From Maritalea porphyrae (lineage in GTDB: Bacteria; Pseudomonadota; Alphaproteobacteria; Rhizobiales; Devosiaceae), in assembly GCF_027213965.1 (NCBI RefSeq), contig NZ_JAPWGX010000004.1, forward strand, positions 248,001 through 312,000: a DNA stretch of 64,000 bases, in the 5' to 3' direction. A program made the translations under genes and the position numbers. A model generated the notes under the pieces. The model worked only from the letters and a program-made list of their open reading frames with translations, was not told where the DNA came from and searched no databases. How positions within the stretch are numbered: the stretch's first letter is position 1; each line of letters starts with the position of its first letter. This document shows, one piece after another, positions 27,621-35,565 of the stretch.

Positions 27621-28652
27621 ATGACAGATTTCGCATTGTGGCGAAAAACCGCGCTTGCGCTTGCCATTGGTGGTGTTGGTGCGCTTATTGCGTTTTGGAT
27701 CAACTTGCCGGCCCCAGCGCTAACAGGCCCTTCAATTGCGGTTACCTTAGCAGGTTTATTGGGCTTGGACTTGGCGTTTGAAACGCGGGTGCGCGACGTT
27801 TCATTTTTGGTCATCGGTCTATCAATGGGGACCAGTGTAACTCCTGAGGTTTATCAAACGGCCAAACAGTGGCCATTGAGCTTGATCGCTGTAGTTTTGG
27901 CGGTGACTTTGGGGTTCTTTTTAAGCCAATTTGTGCTGAAACGATTTTGGAAATATGACGCGAAAACAGCCGTGCTTGGGGCTTCGCCCGGGCACTTGAG
28001 CTTTGTGATTGGGCTTGGTGTAGATTCGGGAGCCGACATAAGACTTGTTGCAATTGTTCAGAGCATCCGTGTGTTGGCACTTACCCTTGTGGTGCCGATG
28101 TTGGTGGTGTGGTCTGGCTTGGCTGCAAACGGATTTGTTGTTCCCACCACGTTTATGGATTTGCGTTGGGTGGCCTTTAGTTTGGCCATGGCTGCGCTGG
28201 TTGGTTTGGCGTTCAAAAAATTTAGGGTGCCAGCCGCATTTGTGTTGGCGGGCATGATTGTTTCGCTCATTTCCCATTTGTCAGGTTTGGTTTCGGGGCA
28301 TATGCCGCAATGGCTTACTTTGCCGGCGCTCACGATTTTGGGGTCAATGATTGGCACACGGTTTTCTGGCGTTTCTTTGGCTGAATTGCGCAAAGCGTTT
28401 GGGGCTGGCATGGCGATCACATTGGTCGGCGTGTTCGCTGCCATTCTTTTTGCGGTGTTGTTGGCGCAGCTAATTGATTTGCCAATTGCCCAACTGGTGG
28501 TGGCATTTGCACCGGGGGGCGTTGAAGCAATGGCGGCGATGGCCTTTGCGCTGAACTTGGACCCAACATTTGTCGCGACACACCATATTGCACGCTTGTT
28601 CTATCTTAGTTTTTTCATGCCCTTCGCTTTGATGTGGTGGGGAAAAGACTAA
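27621..28652 (+). CDS. AbrB-family (Gate-like) membrane protein
   Basis: Integral membrane protein of 343 residues with about ten hydrophobic segments in two internally similar halves, each carrying a conserved glycine/proline motif (LGASPGHLSFVIGLGVD in the first half, AFAPGGVEAMAAMAFAL in the second). This matches the family annotated AbrB or ammonia monooxygenase-like. Those names are historical and the real function is unsettled. ATG at 27621 is chosen for the GGTGA six bases upstream; ATG at 27573 would give a 16-residue extension. It is followed by a P1-family peptidase gene. Confidence 0.78.
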   Translation: MTDFALWRKTALALAIGGVGALIAFWINLPAPALTGPSIAVTLAGLLGLDLAFETRVRDVSFLVIGLSMGTSVTPEVYQTAKQWPLSLIAVVLAVTLGFFLSQFVLKRFWKYDAKTAVLGASPGHLSFVIGLGVDSGADIRLVAIVQSIRVLALTLVVPMLVVWSGLAANGFVVPTTFMDLRWVAFSLAMAALVGLAFKKFRVPAAFVLAGMIVSLISHLSGLVSGHMPQWLTLPALTILGSMIGTRFSGVSLAELRKAFGAGMAITLVGVFAAILFAVLLAQLIDLPIAQLVVAFAPGGVEAMAAMAFALNLDPTFVATHHIARLFYLSFFMPFALMWWGKD

Positions 28653-28715
28653 TTGGTGATTGCATGTGATGGTGTTGGTCTTCAGCATGCACGCACTAAT
28701 TTGGATGGATCGAGT

Positions 28716-29732
28716 ATGCGGAACAACACATTGTTTGAACAATTGAGCGGTGGCTGGTGGACATTGCCATGCGGTGGGCTGAATTTGATTTCAGATGTGG
28801 CTGGGGTAACCGTTGGCCATGCCACAATGCTCGATGGAACGGCCCGAACTGGGGTAACCGCGATAAGGCCACATGCGGGTAACCTATTTACCAACAAGGT
28901 TGAAGCAGGTGTTGCAGTGCTAAACGGTTTTGGCAAAAGCGTTGGCTTGGTGCAGCTTGAAGAATTGGGGCAACTTGAAACGCCAATTCTGTTGAGCAAC
29001 ACATTTGCGATGCCGGTTTGCACGACCACCTTGATCAAGCGCGCTATTGATGAGAACCTAAAAATTGGCCGCGGGTTACCTACGGTGAATGCGGTTGCGC
29101 TTGAATGCAACGACGGGCAATTGAACGATATTCAAGCATTTCACGTGACTGAAGAATTGGCGCGCGTGGCGCTTGATACCACAGACGTGGAGTTTGCTTT
29201 GGGTTCAATCGGTGCGGGCACCGGCATGAAGAGTTTTGGGTATGCAGGGGGGATTGGCAGTGCGTCACGGCTCGTTGAAATCGGTGACGATCGATTTACT
29301 TTGGGCGCTTTGGTGCTCTCAAACTATGGCGCACAATCAGAGTTCCGCTTTTGTGGGAAAAAATTGTCGGCAAATAGCGATCACACACAAAGTCCGGACA
29401 AAGGATCTATTATTATTGTGTTGGCAACAGATGCGCCATTGGACGCACGACAGCTAAAGCGGGTCGCTAAGCGTTCTGGGGCGGCGTTGGGACGAACCGG
29501 TAGTTATTTGGGAAATGGCAGTGGCGATATTGCCGTGGCGTTTTCAACGTCGGGACCTTTAGGAACCCGTTTAGACGAAACTTTGTTGGACGGCTTGTTT
29601 TTGGCGGCTGTTGAGGCAACAGAAGAAGCCATTTTGTCAGCCATGTGGCACGGTGTTTCGCGCAAGGGATATGATGGTCTGGTTCTACCATCACTTTATG
29701 AGAAACTACAAAAAAGGGGAGATTTAACATGA
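28716..29732 (+). CDS. P1-family (DmpA-like) aminopeptidase
   Basis: Member of the self-processing N-terminal-nucleophile peptidases that cleave N-terminal residues or beta-peptides. The start region ISDVAGVTVGHAT and the glycine-rich GSIGAGTGMKSFGYAGGIGSAS are family-typical. Self-cleavage is expected before Ser269 in NGSGD, giving an alpha chain of about 29 kDa and a short beta chain. Length 338 residues from the ATG at 28716, chosen over an in-frame TTG at 28653 that directly follows the upstream stop. It overlaps the next gene by four bases. Confidence 0.87.
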   Translation: MRNNTLFEQLSGGWWTLPCGGLNLISDVAGVTVGHATMLDGTARTGVTAIRPHAGNLFTNKVEAGVAVLNGFGKSVGLVQLEELGQLETPILLSNTFAMPVCTTTLIKRAIDENLKIGRGLPTVNAVALECNDGQLNDIQAFHVTEELARVALDTTDVEFALGSIGAGTGMKSFGYAGGIGSASRLVEIGDDRFTLGALVLSNYGAQSEFRFCGKKLSANSDHTQSPDKGSIIIVLATDAPLDARQLKRVAKRSGAALGRTGSYLGNGSGDIAVAFSTSGPLGTRLDETLLDGLFLAAVEATEEAILSAMWHGVSRKGYDGLVLPSLYEKLQKRGDLT

Positions 29733-30058
29733 AACTCTACGGTTTGAAAAACTGCGACAGTTGCAGGAAAGCCAAGAAGACGCTTGAAGCTAATGGCAAC
29801 ACTGTTGAGTTTGTCGATGTGCGTCAAACCCCCTTGGATGATGCGGCTTTGTCTCGTTTTCTGCAAGAGTTTGGTGAAGAGAAATTGGTGAACAAAAAGT
29901 CCACCACCTGGCGCCAGCTTGATGAGGCTTCGCGCGCTTTGCCTGCGATGGAGTTGCTCAAAGCCAATCCATCATTGATGAAACGGCCAGTGCTGCAAAC
30001 TGAAGATGGCTTGTTTTTGGGGTGGGCGAAAGACGTTCAGGCCCATTTCGAGCAATAA
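29729..30058 (+). CDS. ArsC/Spx-family thioredoxin-fold protein (YffB-like)
   Basis: Small thioredoxin-fold protein of 109 residues. The start MKLYGLKNCDSCRKAKKTLE carries a CxxC (Cys9, Cys12), and the C-terminus has the KRPVLQTEDG segment usual for Spx/ArsC-like proteins. YffB relatives have been linked to glutathione-dependent reduction; arsenate reductase activity is unproven here and no other ars genes are nearby. It starts within the peptidase stop codon (ATGA) with AAAAGGGGAG upstream. Confidence 0.85.
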   Translation: MKLYGLKNCDSCRKAKKTLEANGNTVEFVDVRQTPLDDAALSRFLQEFGEEKLVNKKSTTWRQLDEASRALPAMELLKANPSLMKRPVLQTEDGLFLGWAKDVQAHFEQ

Positions 30059-30093
30059 GTCCTACGTAATTTCAACTATTTTTGAATTGCAGT

Positions 30094-30123
30094 AATCCAC
30101 TCGACGTTCCCATGCGTAACGCT
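30094..30123 (+). promoter_or_regulatory. Candidate ECF (RpoE/ChrR-type) autoregulatory promoter
   Basis: TAATCC (30094-30099), an 18-base spacer and TAACGC (30118-30123), ending 22 bases before the sigma gene. It resembles the TGATCC-N18-TAAG form I recall for alphaproteobacterial RpoE/ChrR promoters but differs at several positions, so it is only a candidate. Confidence 0.35.
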
Positions 30124-30145
30124 TATACAATTGGGAGACTGCAAT

Positions 30146-30745
30146 ATGCGAACGGCGTTAAAACTTGTGAGTAACAACGACCACAATACCGCTATTGAAC
30201 TTGCGAAGCATCATCGGCATTTGATTGCCTTGGTGGGTTCTAAGCAAGATCGTGCCGCATTTCAGGCTCTCTTCGAACATTTTGCACCCCGTATCAAAGC
30301 CATGATGCTTAAAGGGGGTGTGAACATGATGCAGGCAGAGGACTTGATGCAAGACGTAATGATGACGGTTTGGAGAAAATCATCTCAGTTTTCGCCCGAC
30401 CGCGGCACCGTTGGTGCTTGGATTTTTACCATCGCGCGGAACGCGCGGATTGATCTGTTTCGCAAGGCATCGTCACGTCCATATGATGATGTGTACGAAA
30501 TGGAAATTGCGGATGATGGGCAATCCAGCGACGATGCAATGTTGCAGGTAGAACGCGAAGAATGCGTGAGTGCTGCCATGAAAGAGTTGCCGCAAGACCA
30601 ACGCGACGTCATTCAATTGGCGTTTATTGCGGACATGAGTCAAAGCGAAATTGCTAAAAAGCTATCGCTGCCCATTGGCACGGTTAAATCAAGGATGCGA
30701 CTTGCCTATGGCAAGCTAAAAGGAAAATTGGAGGCGGTGCGATGA
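30146..30745 (+). CDS. rpoE: ECF sigma factor of the RpoE/ChrR group
   Basis: Extracytoplasmic-function sigma factor of 199 residues. Region 2 is visible in AEDLMQDVMMTVWRKSSQFSPDRGTVGAWIFTIARNARIDLFRK and region 4 in LPQDQRDVIQLAFIADMSQSEIAKKLSLPIGTVKSRMRLAYGKLK. ATG at 30146 follows GGGAGACTG; an upstream in-frame start is discarded. The next gene, overlapping by four bases, is a ChrR-type zinc anti-sigma factor. In Rhodobacter that pairing responds to singlet oxygen, so the same signal is likely but not shown here. Confidence 0.9.
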   Translation: MRTALKLVSNNDHNTAIELAKHHRHLIALVGSKQDRAAFQALFEHFAPRIKAMMLKGGVNMMQAEDLMQDVMMTVWRKSSQFSPDRGTVGAWIFTIARNARIDLFRKASSRPYDDVYEMEIADDGQSSDDAMLQVEREECVSAAMKELPQDQRDVIQLAFIADMSQSEIAKKLSLPIGTVKSRMRLAYGKLKGKLEAVR

Positions 30746-31431
30746 AACTCACTCATCACCTCGACGATGCGACATTGGTACGTTACGCCGCAGGCGATTT
30801 GGATGAAGCCTTTACGGTTATTGTCGCCTCACATATCGCGATGTGCCCACAATGCCAAAAAGCGTCCCATAATGCTGAAGAGCTTGGCGGACAATTGCTC
30901 GAAGCAGCTGAAGAAGTCGCAGTTGAACAAGATGCTTTTGCCAAATTAATGGGCGCAATTGACAATCAAAACAAAGCGAACTTCGACGGTGTAGATGCGC
31001 AGAATGTGCACCCATTCCCTAAACGGCGCGCAAAGATTGCCGGGGATGTGCCTTTGCCATTACAACGGTTTCTTGGTGCACAAGTTGCTGATATTGAATG
31101 GAAAAAGGTTGCGCCTGGTATCTCGAAACATGACATTGTTTTGGACAAAGATGTGCCATCTTCGCTTTATCTTTTGAATATTGCTGAAGGACAGGCCGTG
31201 CCAGAACATGGGCATGGCGGTATGGAAATGACGCTGATTTTGTCTGGCGCCTACAATGATCGGTTTGGTCGGTTTGGGCCAGGTGATATTGCGGATTTGG
31301 ATGAGCATGTGGAACATCAACCAATTGTTGAGCCAGGTGGTGGCCCATGCATTTGTTTGGTCGCGACGGAAAAACCGACCAAATTCAAAGGAATTATTGA
31401 ACGTCTTTTGCAGCCGATTATCGGGATATAA
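30742..31431 (+). CDS. chrR: ChrR-type zinc-binding anti-sigma factor with cupin domain
   Basis: Holds the sigma factor inactive until an oxidative signal. The N-terminal anti-sigma domain carries the zinc motif HIAMCPQC (H-x3-C-x2-C). The C-terminal half is a cupin with PEHGHGGMEMTLILSG and an HVEHQP strand, the module needed for singlet-oxygen sensing in studied ChrR proteins. Length 229 residues. Its ATG overlaps the sigma stop codon (ATGA). Confidence 0.9.
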   Translation: MKLTHHLDDATLVRYAAGDLDEAFTVIVASHIAMCPQCQKASHNAEELGGQLLEAAEEVAVEQDAFAKLMGAIDNQNKANFDGVDAQNVHPFPKRRAKIAGDVPLPLQRFLGAQVADIEWKKVAPGISKHDIVLDKDVPSSLYLLNIAEGQAVPEHGHGGMEMTLILSGAYNDRFGRFGPGDIADLDEHVEHQPIVEPGGGPCICLVATEKPTKFKGIIERLLQPIIGI

Positions 31432-31433
31432 TC

Positions 31434-32195
31434 ATGGATCATCATCATCACGACGAGAAGCGCCGGATATGGATTACCGGCGCTAGCTCGGGCATTGGCT
31501 ACGCTTTGGCCGAACGATTGGCCGGGCAGGGTGACAGTGTTGCGATTTCTGCGCGTTCAGAAGGTAAACTCAACGAGTTGGCGAGCGCTAGCTCAAACAT
31601 TGCTGCCTACCCGTTGGACGTTACCGAGCAAAAGCGCGTGCATGAAGTGATCGAGGCTATAGAAGCCGACGGTGCAATTGATATTGCTGTTCTAAACGCC
31701 GGGGCTTGGGCCTTGATGGATGCGGATGAAATGGACGTTGGCAAAATCCGCAACGGCTTTGAGGTCAATTATATGGGCGTAATTTATGCGCTGGAAAAAT
31801 TGATCCCCCTGATGAAGGCACGCGGCCACGGGCATATTGCTATTATGGCTTCTGTGGCTGGGTTTCGCGGGCTTCCTCGTTCTATGGCTTATGGGCCAAC
31901 AAAGGCTGCGCTGATCAACTTGGCTGAAACGCTAAAGCCGGAATTGGAAAAGTTCGGCATACATGTGACGGTGATTAACCCTGGGTTTGTGGATACGCCG
32001 GCAACCAAAGACAATCCGTTCCCGATGCCAGACCTTATTACAGCGGATGAAGCGGCGCGTTTTATTGCTGAAGGGCTGGACAAGCAAAAGGTGGAGATCA
32101 TCTTCCCCTGGCGGTTTGCCTTGATTATGAAGGCATTACGGGTATTGCCCTACCGCCCATTTTATTGGGCGATGCGACGGATAATGGGGCAGTAG
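31434..32195 (+). CDS. Short-chain dehydrogenase/reductase
   Basis: NAD(P)-dependent oxidoreductase of 253 residues. TGASSGIGYALAE binds the cofactor, LNAGAW follows, and the catalytic Ser (MASVAG) and Tyr-Lys (YGPTKAAL, YxxxK) are intact. The N-terminus begins with an unusual His run (MDHHHHDE). It starts two bases after chrR and is likely in the same transcript. SDRs of this kind accompany ChrR clusters in other proteobacteria; the substrate is unknown. Confidence 0.9.
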   Translation: MDHHHHDEKRRIWITGASSGIGYALAERLAGQGDSVAISARSEGKLNELASASSNIAAYPLDVTEQKRVHEVIEAIEADGAIDIAVLNAGAWALMDADEMDVGKIRNGFEVNYMGVIYALEKLIPLMKARGHGHIAIMASVAGFRGLPRSMAYGPTKAALINLAETLKPELEKFGIHVTVINPGFVDTPATKDNPFPMPDLITADEAARFIAEGLDKQKVEIIFPWRFALIMKALRVLPYRPFYWAMRRIMGQ

Positions 32196-32210
32196 AGCCC
32201 CATTTCTTTT
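32183..32210 (+). terminator. Terminator overlapping the SDR stop codon
   Basis: Perfect eight-base stem AATGGGGC / GCCCCATT with loop AGTAGA, followed by TTCTTTT. The TAG stop of the SDR gene lies within the loop. Confidence 0.75.
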
Positions 32211-32227
32211 GTGTAAATCTGCTGATT

Positions 32228-33013
32228 TTATTCGGCGGGTTCGGTTTTCTTTTTCACAAACTCGATCGCACTGTTAGGCGCATCAGGGCGTGGTTTTAAC
32301 TTCACGCCTTTCACCCAAAGTTTGAGCGCCTCTAGGTGAATGCCAAGCATTACCTTGGCGGTCATCCAGCCGGTGCCGACGATCGCCTTTATCAATTGGC
32401 TATCTGTGAGCTCTTGCCGTTGCCCTGCAAAAAAGGCGTTGAGCAGCGGACCCTCGTCATCGCGCAGCGCGACACCGACAGTTAGTTTTTCACTAATTGG
32501 GGTGACGTGAAACGTGTAGTTGCCGCTAACATCGTTGAAGGGCGACACATAAAACTGCTTGTCGCAATTTTGCCAGATCATGCCGTCTTCGCGTTGTTCT
32601 GCGGGGATCACATAGGTATGGCGCTGCCCAAAGGTATTATTGACCTCATAGATCATCAGGCGGGTTTTACCTGCCTCATCCAGCCCGAAATAGACTGTAA
32701 TGGGGTTAAACGCGTAGCCAAAAATGCGCGGGTAGGTAAGCATCTTGAACTTCGTTATCGAAAGGTCAGGCACAGCCTTTTGGGCAAGCGTTTGCAGATA
32801 AGCCTTGATGTTTTTGCTATCGCCAAAGTCTTTGTCGTAAAGGCTGACAATGTTTGGCTTGTTGTGAGAAAAGAACTTGAGCTTTTTAGCCAGCTGTTCA
32901 ATTTCATCGCAATCTACAAGCAAGTTGAACACACCATAGCTCAGCCCATGTTTAATGGGGCGGAGCCGCTTGTGTGTTACTGTGCCTTTGTAGATTGCAT
33001 TGGGGATCGTCAT
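32228..33013 (-). CDS. DUF1365 family protein
   Basis: 261-residue protein starting MTIPNAIYKG, with the family-typical segments RLRPIKHGLSYGVFNLLVD, YPRIFGYAFNPITVYF and SPFNDVSGNYTFHV. No known catalytic motif. The start overlaps the upstream FAD-protein stop (ATGA); a longer in-frame reading into that gene is discarded. DUF1365 proteins regularly sit beside the FAD protein and a cyclopropane-fatty-acid-synthase-like enzyme in ChrR islands, pointing to lipid modification; that third enzyme is not here. Confidence 0.88.
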   Translation of the reverse strand: MTIPNAIYKGTVTHKRLRPIKHGLSYGVFNLLVDCDEIEQLAKKLKFFSHNKPNIVSLYDKDFGDSKNIKAYLQTLAQKAVPDLSITKFKMLTYPRIFGYAFNPITVYFGLDEAGKTRLMIYEVNNTFGQRHTYVIPAEQREDGMIWQNCDKQFYVSPFNDVSGNYTFHVTPISEKLTVGVALRDDEGPLLNAFFAGQRQELTDSQLIKAIVGTGWMTAKVMLGIHLEALKLWVKGVKLKPRPDAPNSAIEFVKKKTEPAE

Positions 33014-34338
33014 TGGGCGGCCACAGTTTCTTTGGGTGTTTGGACGTGAATGCGTCCAGACTGTTTTGGGACAGTCCAAGGGCGTCGTTCCCCACCAAGT
33101 TGTTCAGCAACCGCGAGGCCAGATTGAATGCCATCTTCGTGGAAGCCATAGCCAAAGTAAGCACCACAGAACCATGTGCGGTTACGGCCTTGCAACGACC
33201 AAAGCGACTTTTGCGCTTCGATGGCGTTGGCATCAAAAACAGGATGCATATAGTCGTACTCGGCATAGATTTCATGCTCGTCAATTTCGCCCGTAGGGTT
33301 CAATGTAACAAACAGATCTTGTTTGGTTGTGAGCTGTTGCAGTTCATTCATCCAATAGGTCACACAAAGCTTATCTTCACTTTGTGTTTGGTCTTTCATG
33401 TAGTTCCAGCAAGACCATAGGCGCTTGCGTTTTGGCATCCAGGCTTTGTCGGAATGCAATACCGCTTTATTCAACTGATATGGAAAATTGCGCAATAGAC
33501 CCGTTTCAAGTTCGTCGGGTTGGTCGAGCAATTGCAGTGTTGTGTCCGCGTGGGTTGCCATCACCACCTGATCGAAGGCGCGCAAGACCCCGTTGCTATC
33601 AACAATGTGCACGTAATTCTCGTGCCGAACAATGGATTGAATGGGGTTGTTGAGTTGGAAATCAAAATCACCAGTTTCAACCAAACGATCCACATAAGTG
33701 CGACCGCCACCGGCAACAGAGCGCCAATCTGGCTTCTGCTTGATTTTAAGCAGCGCGTGGTTGGCGTAAAAATCGATAAAGGTTTTGGCTGGGTAAGCCA
33801 TCATTTCCGCAGCGTCAGTGGACCAAATGGCCGCGCCCATTGGGATGACGTGGTTATTGATGAAGAATTGTGAGAATTTTTCGGCCAGCAAATAGTCGCC
33901 CAACGAGATATTGTCGTTGTAGGCGGTTATGCGCTCAGGTGCGGTTTTGAAAAACCGCATCATATCGTTGAGTTGTTGCCAATGATTGGGGTTGATGACA
34001 TTGCGACGTTGACCGAAAAAGCCGTTCGCTCCAGAGCCTGAATATTCGTAGCGGCCCTCGTTTGTTGAGAAGGCGAAGCTCATATCTGTGTGATGAGACT
34101 TAATGTCTAGATGATCAAAAAGCGCGGTTAGATTTGGATAATTGGGTTCGTTATAAACAATGAAGCCAGTGTCGACGGCGGTTTTGCCGTCAAATGTTTC
34201 TACATCAACCGTGTTGGTGTGGCCCCCTAGGTAACTGCCGGCTTCATAAATTGTTACATTATGATTTTTAGAAAGAAGCCAGGCAGCAGATAGTCCAGAA
34301 ATTCCAGAACCAACAATTGCGATGTTTTGTTTTTGCAT
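33010..34338 (-). CDS. FAD/NAD(P)-binding amine-oxidase-like protein of the ChrR island
   Basis: Flavoprotein of 442 residues. The N-terminal Rossmann motif is IAIVGSGISGLSAAWLL, followed by YLGGHTNTVDVE. VVMATHADTTLQLL and the C-terminal NRTWFCGAYFGYGFHEDGIQSGLAVAEQ are typical of the protein paired with DUF1365. It is presumed to oxidise or desaturate a lipid-linked substrate, by association only. First gene of a two-gene leftward unit, divergent from the DUF2177 gene. Confidence 0.88.
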   Translation of the reverse strand: MQKQNIAIVGSGISGLSAAWLLSKNHNVTIYEAGSYLGGHTNTVDVETFDGKTAVDTGFIVYNEPNYPNLTALFDHLDIKSHHTDMSFAFSTNEGRYEYSGSGANGFFGQRRNVINPNHWQQLNDMMRFFKTAPERITAYNDNISLGDYLLAEKFSQFFINNHVIPMGAAIWSTDAAEMMAYPAKTFIDFYANHALLKIKQKPDWRSVAGGGRTYVDRLVETGDFDFQLNNPIQSIVRHENYVHIVDSNGVLRAFDQVVMATHADTTLQLLDQPDELETGLLRNFPYQLNKAVLHSDKAWMPKRKRLWSCWNYMKDQTQSEDKLCVTYWMNELQQLTTKQDLFVTLNPTGEIDEHEIYAEYDYMHPVFDANAIEAQKSLWSLQGRNRTWFCGAYFGYGFHEDGIQSGLAVAEQLGGERRPWTVPKQSGRIHVQTPKETVAAQ

Positions 34339-34371
34339 TATGTCACTCGCGTTTAAAACCCATTATAGTTC

Positions 34372-34422
34372 AAACGGTTCAGAAAGGCACATGGATCACA
34401 ATAAAACTAATGTGAACCGTTT
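34372..34422. promoter_or_regulatory. Divergent 10-base inverted repeat with ECF-like -35 motifs
   Basis: TGAACCGTTT occurs at 34413-34422 on the plus strand and, as AAACGGTTCA at 34372-34381, on the minus strand, so each copy points toward one of the divergent genes. GAAC is the typical core of ECF -35 elements. On the plus side CGTT follows after 17 bases (34435). A TGATCC (minus strand, 34393-34398) lies between the arms. Confidence 0.45.
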
Positions 34423-34464
34423 TGGCCGCTGTTGCGTTATCAAGGGCAACCAAGGGGATTTAAA

Positions 34465-34872
34465 ATGACACAGTATCTGGTTGCCTATTTTGGAACGCTT
34501 GTGGTGTTCTTAGGCATTGACTTCATCTGGCTCAGCTTTGTGGCGCGCAAATTTTATTTTGAACGCTTGGGGCCATTGCTGCTTGATCAACCAAATCTAG
34601 GGATCGCGGCCTTCTTTTATCTGTTCTACGTTATGGGCATCGTACATCTGGCGATCATACCGGCGTTAAAAGACGGGAACGCCACCATTGCAGTTGTAAA
34701 TGCGGCTGTGTTCGGTTTGCTGGCCTATGCCACATACGACATTACCAATATGGCAACGCTCAAGGGCTGGTCGTGGGAAGTTGCGGCCGTTGATATTGTT
34801 TGGGGCGGCGTGCTTTCGGCGGTATCAGCCTATGCTGGATACACGATTACAAGAATGATTTTGCAAAGCTAA
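34465..34872 (+). CDS. DUF2177 family membrane protein
   Basis: Small integral membrane protein of 135 residues with four hydrophobic segments and the family motifs FLGIDFIWLSFVARKFY and YATYDITNMATLKGW. Function unknown. DUF2177 proteins are often found in ChrR/FAD/DUF1365 clusters. ATG at 34465 follows AAGGGGAT. Ends 29 bases before a strong terminator. Confidence 0.87.
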   Translation: MTQYLVAYFGTLVVFLGIDFIWLSFVARKFYFERLGPLLLDQPNLGIAAFFYLFYVMGIVHLAIIPALKDGNATIAVVNAAVFGLLAYATYDITNMATLKGWSWEVAAVDIVWGGVLSAVSAYAGYTITRMILQS

Positions 34873-34900
34873 ACGCGGATTAATTGACTATCCTCAACTT

Positions 34901-34926
34901 GGCGGCTTCGGGCCGCCATTTTTTTT
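34901..34926 (+). terminator. Rho-independent terminator after the DUF2177 gene
   Basis: Stem GGCGGC / GCCGCC with loop TTCGG, followed by a run of eight T. Canonical form. Confidence 0.93.
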
Positions 34927-34982
34927 GAGGTTTTTGCCAAGGATTTTGATCTTACAATCGTCTTATAGTTGTTTGATACCCA

Positions 34983-35561
34983 ATGGGTGCGCAATTGGAT
35001 GTTTGTTTGGAACTGAATTTGACTTTAAACCAGACCGAAAATGATCCACCGATCAGCGAATTGGTGAAACTTGCCGCGGGGGGTGACCGCGACGCATTTG
35101 CCGCTGTGGTGGACGCGCAATATGACTATATATTCCGCATCGCGTTCAAGTGGCTTGGTGACAAAAGCGATGCTGAAGATGTTACGCAAAACGTGGTGAT
35201 TAAACTCGCCAAATCCATCCAACAATTTGACGGGCGATCGCAGTTTTCCAGCTGGCTTTATCGAATTGCGCTGAACGCAGTGCGCGACCATCAAAGGGCA
35301 TCAAACCGGCAGGGGCGCAATGTCGTAGCGCTGAGTTTGGTCAGCCCCACCTCTGCCCCTTCAAACCAAGAAGATGATGTGACAATGAACGAGGTTTGGA
35401 GTGCGGTGCGCCAATTGCCGGAAAAGCAGCGCGATGCGGTTTTGATGGTCTATGGAGAAGACATGAGCCATGCCGACTGCGCCACCATTATGGGGTGTAA
35501 GGAAAGTACCGTTTCTTGGTATGTGCATGAAGCGAAGAAATCTTTGAAGGGGCTTTTGTGA
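34983..35561 (+). CDS. Second ECF sigma factor, paired with a VWA protein
   Basis: RNA polymerase sigma factor of 192 residues. Region 2 lies in YDYIFRIAFKWLGDKSDAEDVTQNVVIKLAKSIQQFDGRSQFSSWLYRIALN and region 4 in LPEKQRDAVLMVYGEDMSHADCATIMGCKESTVSWYVHEAKKSL. The start is uncertain: the ATG at 34983 lacks a good ribosome site and the first 20 residues are not conserved-looking. It is four bases upstream of a membrane VWA gene, and no classical anti-sigma gene follows. Signal and regulon unknown. Confidence 0.87.
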   Translation: MGAQLDVCLELNLTLNQTENDPPISELVKLAAGGDRDAFAAVVDAQYDYIFRIAFKWLGDKSDAEDVTQNVVIKLAKSIQQFDGRSQFSSWLYRIALNAVRDHQRASNRQGRNVVALSLVSPTSAPSNQEDDVTMNEVWSAVRQLPEKQRDAVLMVYGEDMSHADCATIMGCKESTVSWYVHEAKKSLKGLL

Positions 35562-35565
35562 TCCG

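Noticed and set aside
34413-34438. General stress (EcfG) promoter reading of TGAAC-N17-CGTT
   Set aside because: The first G of GGAAC is replaced by T, and the context is a ChrR-type island, so a specific EcfG claim is not supported; kept only as a general ECF-like element.
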